From a candidate division WOR-3 bacterium (GTDB lineage: Bacteria > Hydrothermota > Tepidihabitantia > Tepidihabitantales > JBDRVQ01), in NCBI GenBank assembly GCA_039801905.1, contig JBDRVQ010000019.1:1-33528 (forward strand): a DNA stretch of 33,528 nucleotides, given 5' to 3'. The notes under the pieces were generated by a model, which had not been told where the DNA came from, did not search any database, and saw only the letters and a list, made by a program, of their open reading frames with translations. Below are positions 29,194 to 33,528 of this stretch, piece by piece. Position 1 is the first letter of the stretch. Every line of letters starts with the position of its first letter. Position numbers and translations under genes: made by a program.

Positions 29194-31830
29194 TTACCAT
29201 TTTAACCTTTTTAATAACTCCCCCAAAAGGAGAGTGGTGGCGCTGAGGGGAATAATTATTAACCACCGGCTAAAGGGGAAAGGGGCGATTTCAAAAAGTT
29301 TAGCCAGAGGAGGAAAATAGAGGATCGCCAATAAGGAAAGGAAAGTTAGGCTTTGGGCGAAGAGTAATTGGGGATTAGAAAAGAGACCAATCTTAAAGAG
29401 AGAGAATCTTTCCGAGCGCCAATTGCCGCAATTAAACATTGCCGAGATGGTAAGGAGAGAGAGAACCAAAGTCCTCGCCTGATTGATATCCGAGCGGTGA
29501 TTAAAGAAAATAAATAAAGCCTGAATGGTGAGCAAAATCGCTAAAATTAAACTGAATCCCACATTGCGCTTAGTGAAAAATAATTCTTTTCTTCCTCGGG
29601 GTGGTTGGCGCATAAGGTCCGGTTCGGGCGCTTCCAGACTTAAAGCGAGGGGGGGCAGACCATCGGTTACTAAATTGAGGAAGAGAATCTGGACCGCGGT
29701 GAGAGGAAGGGGTAAGCCAAAAAGGAGGGTGAAGAGGATAATGAGTATCTCGGCTAAGTGTAAGGTGAGACCGTAACTTAAAAAGTTCTTTGTGTTCTTA
29801 AATATATTCCTCCCCTCTTCCACCGACTGGACAATTGTGGCAAAGTTGTCATCCAGAATAACCAAATCGGAAACTTCCTTTGCCACTTGGGTTCCGGTTA
29901 TTCCCATCGCTATCCCGATATCCGCCTTTTTTAAGGCTGGCGCATCATTCACCCCATCTCCGGTCATCGCCACCACATAACCTTTACTCTGAAATGCGGA
30001 AACGATCCGTAATTTGTGGAAGGGCGAGACCCGGGCGATAAGGTCAATTTTTTCAACCTTTTCGGTCAATTCCTCATCACTCATCCGGTCTAAGTCGGCA
30101 CCCGTTAAAGAAATTCCATCCCTTTGAGCGATGCCAATCTCCTTCGCTACCGCTTGGGCGGTGAGGAGATGGTCACCAGTAATCATCACCGGTTTTATTC
30201 CGGCGTCACGGCACTTATCTACCGCGGGTTTCACCTCGGGCCTCGGTAAGTCCATCATCCCCACAAAACCTAAAAAGGTGAGGTCTTCCTCTATCCCTTC
30301 ATCGGATAAGATCTCTCCTTCCTTAAACGCCAAACCCAAAACCCTAAGTCCCCTCTCCGCCATCTCCTTTAAGATAGAAAGGTATTGCTGGCGGACCCCC
30401 TCTTCCAATCGGCATCTCTCCAAAACCACTTCGCCCGCTCCCTTACTGGCAATAAAAGAGAGGTCCCCCTTTTTATGAACGGTGGTCATCAACTTCCTCT
30501 CCGGAGTGAAAGGAATCTCGTCAACCCGCGGCCATTCCCTTAAAAGATCTTCCCTTTTTAAGCCTCTCTTTTCCGCAAGAACCAAAAGGGCGCCTTCGGT
30601 TGGATCGCCATCAACTACCCATTTCTCCCCTTCCCTTCTTAAAGAGGCATCATTACATAAAAATCCAACGCGAAGTAAACTATCCAGAGCCTCTTCTAAG
30701 TTCGGGTGAGAGCCCGCTTTAAGAAAAAACTCTCCTTTTGGCTCGTAGCCAACACCACTAACCTCAACAAGGACATTTGGGGGAAGGAAAATCTCCTTTA
30801 CCGCCATCTCCCCTTTAGTTAAGGTTCCGGTCTTATCCGAACAGATGACATTCACTGCCCCTAAAGTCTCAACACTCGCTAACTTCTGAACCAACCCCTT
30901 CCTTTCTGCCATCCGCTTCACCCCTAAGGAAAGAGAGACCGTGATCACCGCCGGTAGGGCTTCCGGCACAACCGCCACCGCCAGGGCAATTGCCCAAAGA
31001 AACATCTTCGTTAAACTCTCTCCGCGGTAAAAACCGATTAAGAAAATTAACCCGGAAATCAATAGAGTTAATATCCCAAACCATCTCCCCAATTTATCCA
31101 GAGAGATCTGTAAGGGGGTCTTTTTCTCCTCAATCTTTTCTAAGACTTGGGCAATCTTTCCGAATTCGGTATCCATTCCGGTGGCAAAGACGACCGCCTT
31201 ACCCTTGCCGTAGACAACCGAAGTGCCGGAAAAGAGGATATTCCTCCGGGCAAAGGAGGGGGTCTCGGGAGGTAGGATACAAACATCCTTTTCCACAGGA
31301 ATTGACTCCCCAGTTAAAATTGATTCATCAACCTTTAAGGTATTTTCTGATAAAAGATAACAGTCGGCGGGTATTTTATCCCCGGCGCTTAAAAGGATAA
31401 TATCCCCCGGTACTATTTCCTCCGCGGAGATCACCTTTTCCTTACCTTCTCTCATCACTCGGGTATAAGGAGAAAGGAGGCTTTTCAACTCGCGCACTGC
31501 CCTTTCTGCCTGGTAGTTTTGGACTCCCCCCAAAAGGGCGGAAAGGAAGACAATCGCTAAAATGACAAAACCTTCGGTCCAGTCCCCAGTCAGGATGGCA
31601 ATTAAAGTGGCAAAGAGCAGAATGAGAATGAGAAAGTTCTTAAACTGCTCCAGGAAAAAGAAGAGGAGATTTCTCCTTCTTAATTCCCTTAACCGGTTCG
31701 GACCAAATCTCTTTAACCTCTCTTTAGCCGCCTCCTCCGAAAGCCCTTCGGCTTGGGTTTTTAATTCTTCTAAGACCTCCTTGGGGGATTTGGTATGCCA
31801 GGTTTCTTCTCTCTCGCTTTTTAAAATCAT
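29194..31830 (-). CDS. P2-type cation-transporting ATPase (probably Ca2+)
   Basis: 878-residue P-type ATPase with an N-terminal cation-ATPase domain, actuator motif LTGESIPVEK (about residues 172-181), TM4 motif VVPEALPAVI (~287-296), phosphorylation motif CSDKTGTLT (Asp near 332), nucleotide-domain SKGAGE, and hinge TGDGVNDAP (~623-631). The TM6 motif NLVTDGLPPLALS carries the Asn, Thr and Asp that bind Ca2+ in SERCA-type pumps. It probably exports Ca2+ across the inner membrane; Na+ or Mn2+ cannot be excluded. I take the ATG at 31828-31830, which overlaps the holA stop as ATGA; a longer frame starts nine codons earlier inside holA. Second gene of the holA unit. Confidence 0.93.
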   Translation of the reverse strand: MILKSEREETWHTKSPKEVLEELKTQAEGLSEEAAKERLKRFGPNRLRELRRRNLLFFFLEQFKNFLILILLFATLIAILTGDWTEGFVILAIVFLSALLGGVQNYQAERAVRELKSLLSPYTRVMREGKEKVISAEEIVPGDIILLSAGDKIPADCYLLSENTLKVDESILTGESIPVEKDVCILPPETPSFARRNILFSGTSVVYGKGKAVVFATGMDTEFGKIAQVLEKIEEKKTPLQISLDKLGRWFGILTLLISGLIFLIGFYRGESLTKMFLWAIALAVAVVPEALPAVITVSLSLGVKRMAERKGLVQKLASVETLGAVNVICSDKTGTLTKGEMAVKEIFLPPNVLVEVSGVGYEPKGEFFLKAGSHPNLEEALDSLLRVGFLCNDASLRREGEKWVVDGDPTEGALLVLAEKRGLKREDLLREWPRVDEIPFTPERKLMTTVHKKGDLSFIASKGAGEVVLERCRLEEGVRQQYLSILKEMAERGLRVLGLAFKEGEILSDEGIEEDLTFLGFVGMMDLPRPEVKPAVDKCRDAGIKPVMITGDHLLTAQAVAKEIGIAQRDGISLTGADLDRMSDEELTEKVEKIDLIARVSPFHKLRIVSAFQSKGYVVAMTGDGVNDAPALKKADIGIAMGITGTQVAKEVSDLVILDDNFATIVQSVEEGRNIFKNTKNFLSYGLTLHLAEILIILFTLLFGLPLPLTAVQILFLNLVTDGLPPLALSLEAPEPDLMRQPPRGRKELFFTKRNVGFSLILAILLTIQALFIFFNHRSDINQARTLVLSLLTISAMFNCGNWRSERFSLFKIGLFSNPQLLFAQSLTFLSLLAILYFPPLAKLFEIAPFPFSRWLIIIPLSATTLLLGELLKRLKW

Positions 31831-32708
31831 TTTAATAAACTGACAAGCCATTGACAAAGCAAGGTCTCGCCGTCACAACTGGTCGTCTTAATCCTCTTGT
31901 CAATTTTTACCAATTCCTTCAATCCCCAAATGACCTCCCTCTTCTCCCAAAGGGGATTTTTCTCTTCCGCCAAAAGGCGGAAGAGAATAGCGGCCAAATA
32001 GCCGATAATCACCTCCAATTTCCCCGCATAGAGATAGAGGTTATGGAGGGCTAAAAGGGCTCTTTTCCGATCTCTATTCCGGAAAGCATTGCCTAACTCT
32101 TGAATGGGAAAACGCCTACTCGGAGAGATCACCTCCTCCAACTCCTTCCGGGTAATCCTTTGCGTCTTAGCATAGAGTTTAACCTTTTCGTATTCCTGAT
32201 AGACTTGCGTATAATCTTCCCCCGCATATTCCAAAATTAGAGATAAACAATCTTCATCAATGATATACCCTTCCCTTCTTGCCCTCTCTCGGAGTTCCCT
32301 TTTGATTGCCCACGGTTGCCCCCGGTAGAGATTGATCGTATAATTAGCCAAACCTTCCTTTTTCAGAGAAGACTCTATCTCCTTTGACCAAATGACCTTA
32401 GCCACCACTAAAACCGGACTTTTCTTAGTAGTAGCAATCTTTTTTAATATGGGAAGTATTTTTTCCAATAGGGACTTTTCGGAAAAGAGAGAAGAAGAAT
32501 TTTTTAAGATGAGGAGTTTCTTCTCAACAAAAAGGGGATTAGTTAACAACCTCTCCGCGAGGGTGGGGATATCAATTTCTTCGCAATCAAGTATCTCCGA
32601 CTCATAAGAGACCCCTTTCTCTTCCAACTCTCTTTTAAGATGGGAAAGAAATTCCTCCGCTCGGATATCATCCTCACCCAAAAGGATATAAAGAGAATTT
32701 TCTCTCAC
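31827..32708 (-). CDS. holA: DNA polymerase III delta subunit (clamp loader)
   Basis: Delta subunit opens the sliding clamp in the clamp-loader complex. It shows the HolA pattern: an N-terminal SLYILLGEDDIRAEEFLSHL, then LLTNPLFVEKKLLILKNSS, PVLVVAKVIWSKE, and the C-terminal part FPIQELGNAFRNRDRKRALLALHNLYLYAGKLEVIIGYL, cited here by its pieces FPIQELGNAF and RALLALHNLY. I place the start at the GTG ending at 32708 (protein of 293 residues, VRENSLYILLGEDD). The TTG that would extend it lies in the -35 box of the promoter, and the -10 box lies 5 nt before the GTG. A 10-bp perfect hairpin made of palindrome-family DNA (31962-31985) lies in frame near the C-terminus. Cotranscribed with the cation ATPase. 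Confidence 0.85.
   Translation of the reverse strand: MRENSLYILLGEDDIRAEEFLSHLKRELEEKGVSYESEILDCEEIDIPTLAERLLTNPLFVEKKLLILKNSSSLFSEKSLLEKILPILKKIATTKKSPVLVVAKVIWSKEIESSLKKEGLANYTINLYRGQPWAIKRELRERARREGYIIDEDCLSLILEYAGEDYTQVYQEYEKVKLYAKTQRITRKELEEVISPSRRFPIQELGNAFRNRDRKRALLALHNLYLYAGKLEVIIGYLAAILFRLLAEEKNPLWEKREVIWGLKELVKIDKRIKTTSCDGETLLCQWLVSLLK
31962..31985. repeat. Hairpin containing palindromic element TCCGCC-AAAA-GGCGGA
   Basis: CTCTTCCGCC (31962-31971) and GGCGGAAGAG (31976-31985) form a perfect 10-bp stem with an AAAA loop. The core 31966-31981 is identical to the copy at 20045-20060. It lies in frame in holA, the only perfect copy outside the pgs/T9SS block. Confidence 0.9.
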
Positions 32709-32713
32709 TTGAA

Positions 32714-32741
32714 ATTTTATTAGGAAAAAAGGGAAAATCAA
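32714..32741 (-). promoter_or_regulatory. Sigma-70-type promoter of holA
   Basis: Minus-strand -35 TTGATT (32736-32741), 16-nt spacer, -10 TAAAAT (32714-32719), then 5 nt to the GTG start ending at 32708. Leaderless layout as for the other first genes. Confidence 0.65.
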
Positions 32742-32766
32742 GAGGTACCTTAAAGGGGAAAATTTA

Positions 32767-32794
32767 TTGACTTCTTAAATCCGCTACCTATAAT
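32767..32794 (+). promoter_or_regulatory. Sigma-70-type promoter of the SLC13-type transporter gene
   Basis: -35 TTGACT (32767-32772), 16-nt spacer, perfect -10 TATAAT (32789-32794), then GGGCA and the ATG at 32800. Predicted leaderless mRNA. Divergent from the holA promoter. Confidence 0.82.
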
Positions 32795-32799
32795 GGGCA

Positions 32800-33528
32800 A
32801 TGAAAAAAAGATATTTCAAGAAATTTCTCCTTCTCGGCGTCTTCCTTTTTTTAGGATTTTTAATCTCCCGCCTCCCCTTTCCGGATATGAAAGAACCAGC
32901 CCGCATCACCTTAGGGATTCTTTCCATCGCCATCTTCCTTTGGATTACAGAGATTGTCCCTTTATACATCACTTCCTTCGTCATCCTCTTTTTAGAAGTC
33001 TTATTTCTCACAAAATTTGTTGGCGATTTTAAGGTCTTCCTCTTTCCCTTTTTTGACTCGGTAATCGTCTTATTTTTGGGGGGATTGGTTTTAGCCTATA
33101 CCTTAAAGAAATTTAACTTAGACGAATGGTTTCTCTTCTTAATCTTAAAACGCGTCGGGAACTCTCCTTCCCGCATCTTATTCGGTTTGATGGTGGTGAC
33201 GGGCTTTCTTTCTATGTGGATGTCCAATACCGCAGCGACCGCCTTAGTGATCGGTTTGGTCTTGGTCTTAATCAATCAAATCCCAGCGGATGACCCTTTG
33301 GTTAAGGCATTGGCTTTGGGTATTCCTTTTGCCGCAAATATCGGGGGCATCGCCACCCCGATCGGCACCCCGCCCAATGCCTTGGCGATTGGTATCCTCC
33401 GGGAAAAGGGGATTAGTATCTCCTTTTGCCAATGGCTCTTCTTTGGTTTACCGATTACTGCCATCCTCTTTTTTCTCATTTATTTTATTTTAAGGCTTCT
33501 TTTTCGCTCTAAATTGTCAAGGGTGCCA
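32800..33528 (+). CDS. SLC13/DASS-family anion (dicarboxylate) transporter, 3' end outside the window
   Basis: Open for 243 codons from the ATG at 32800 to the window end with no stop, so the gene is cut by the window edge. The protein begins MKKRYFKKFLLLGVFLFLG and has several membrane segments (ITLGILSIAIFLWITEIVPL; SVIVLFLGGLVLAYTL; ILFGLMVVTGFLSMWMSN). The two DASS substrate- and sodium-site signatures are clear: MSNTAATALVIGL, and GGIATPIGTPPNALAIGIL in the second. Such carriers import di- or tricarboxylates or sulfate with Na+. The exact substrate is unknown. Confidence 0.9.
   Translation, partial: MKKRYFKKFLLLGVFLFLGFLISRLPFPDMKEPARITLGILSIAIFLWITEIVPLYITSFVILFLEVLFLTKFVGDFKVFLFPFFDSVIVLFLGGLVLAYTLKKFNLDEWFLFLILKRVGNSPSRILFGLMVVTGFLSMWMSNTAATALVIGLVLVLINQIPADDPLVKALALGIPFAANIGGIATPIGTPPNALAIGILREKGISISFCQWLFFGLPITAILFFLIYFILRLLFRSKLSRVP

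Noticed and set aside
29525-31400. Plus-strand open frames opposite the cation ATPase
   Set aside because: They are antisense shadows of a clear P-type ATPase, with no family motifs and no start signals.
31962-31985. 10-bp perfect hairpin as a terminator
   Set aside because: It lies inside holA with no T-run on either side and its core is a member of the palindromic repeat family.
32739-32741. TTG start for holA giving 304 residues
   Set aside because: The TTG is the first part of the -35 box, so it should not be transcribed from that promoter; the GTG ending at 32708 matches the family N-terminus.

Overview
The window looks like chromosomal DNA from an uncultivated, probably thermophilic, diderm bacterium. 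Pointers are a THEP1-type NTPase, Lys/Glu-rich proteins, a predicted outer-membrane barrel, two lipoproteins, and four secreted proteins ending in type IX secretion (T9SS)-like C-terminal domains. The set resembles FCB-related candidate phyla such as WOR-3/Stahlbacteria. That placement is inference; no rRNA gene is present.

Layout. (1) 65-5514, minus strand: beta-propeller lipoprotein, ileS, traR/dksA-like gene, truA, tightly packed as one unit. (2) 5625-10230, minus strand: alr, a short smc and hsp20, closed by a strong intrinsic terminator. (3) 10300-12052, plus strand: a THEP1 NTPase and pgsB (poly-gamma-glutamate synthase ligase), each with its own promoter. (4) 12088-25543, plus strand: ten tightly packed genes: pgsC, pgsW, a secreted beta protein, an outer-membrane barrel, an LVIVD-type lipoprotein, a C25-like protein, a YCF48/BNR propeller, two tandem C25-like paralogues and a macro-domain protein. 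(5) 25524-27986, minus strand: leuS, convergent with the macro gene. (6) 28325-29185, plus strand: an orphan membrane-anchored protein behind a sigma-54-like promoter and a hairpin leader. (7) 29194-32708, minus strand: holA then a P2-type cation ATPase. (8) 32800 to the window end, plus strand: an SLC13/DASS-type transporter, cut off.

The most striking block is pgsB-C-W followed by cell-envelope and T9SS-type genes. It could make, export and decorate a poly-gamma-glutamate-like polymer in a two-membrane cell. The ligase and its two membrane partners lead into a predicted periplasmic protein, an outer-membrane barrel and surface proteins. No pgsA/capA gene and no T9SS machinery is in the window.

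Three regulatory or structural patterns cut across the genes. First, seven transcription units have a sigma-70-type promoter whose -10 box ends only 5-8 nt before the start codon, implying leaderless mRNAs. Second, two (possibly three) sites match the sigma-54 -24/-12 consensus. Third, a short palindrome, TCCGCC-N3/4-GGCGGA, occurs at least seven times, mostly in frame inside genes of the pgs/T9SS block. No tRNA, rRNA, CRISPR array, transposase or phage gene was seen.
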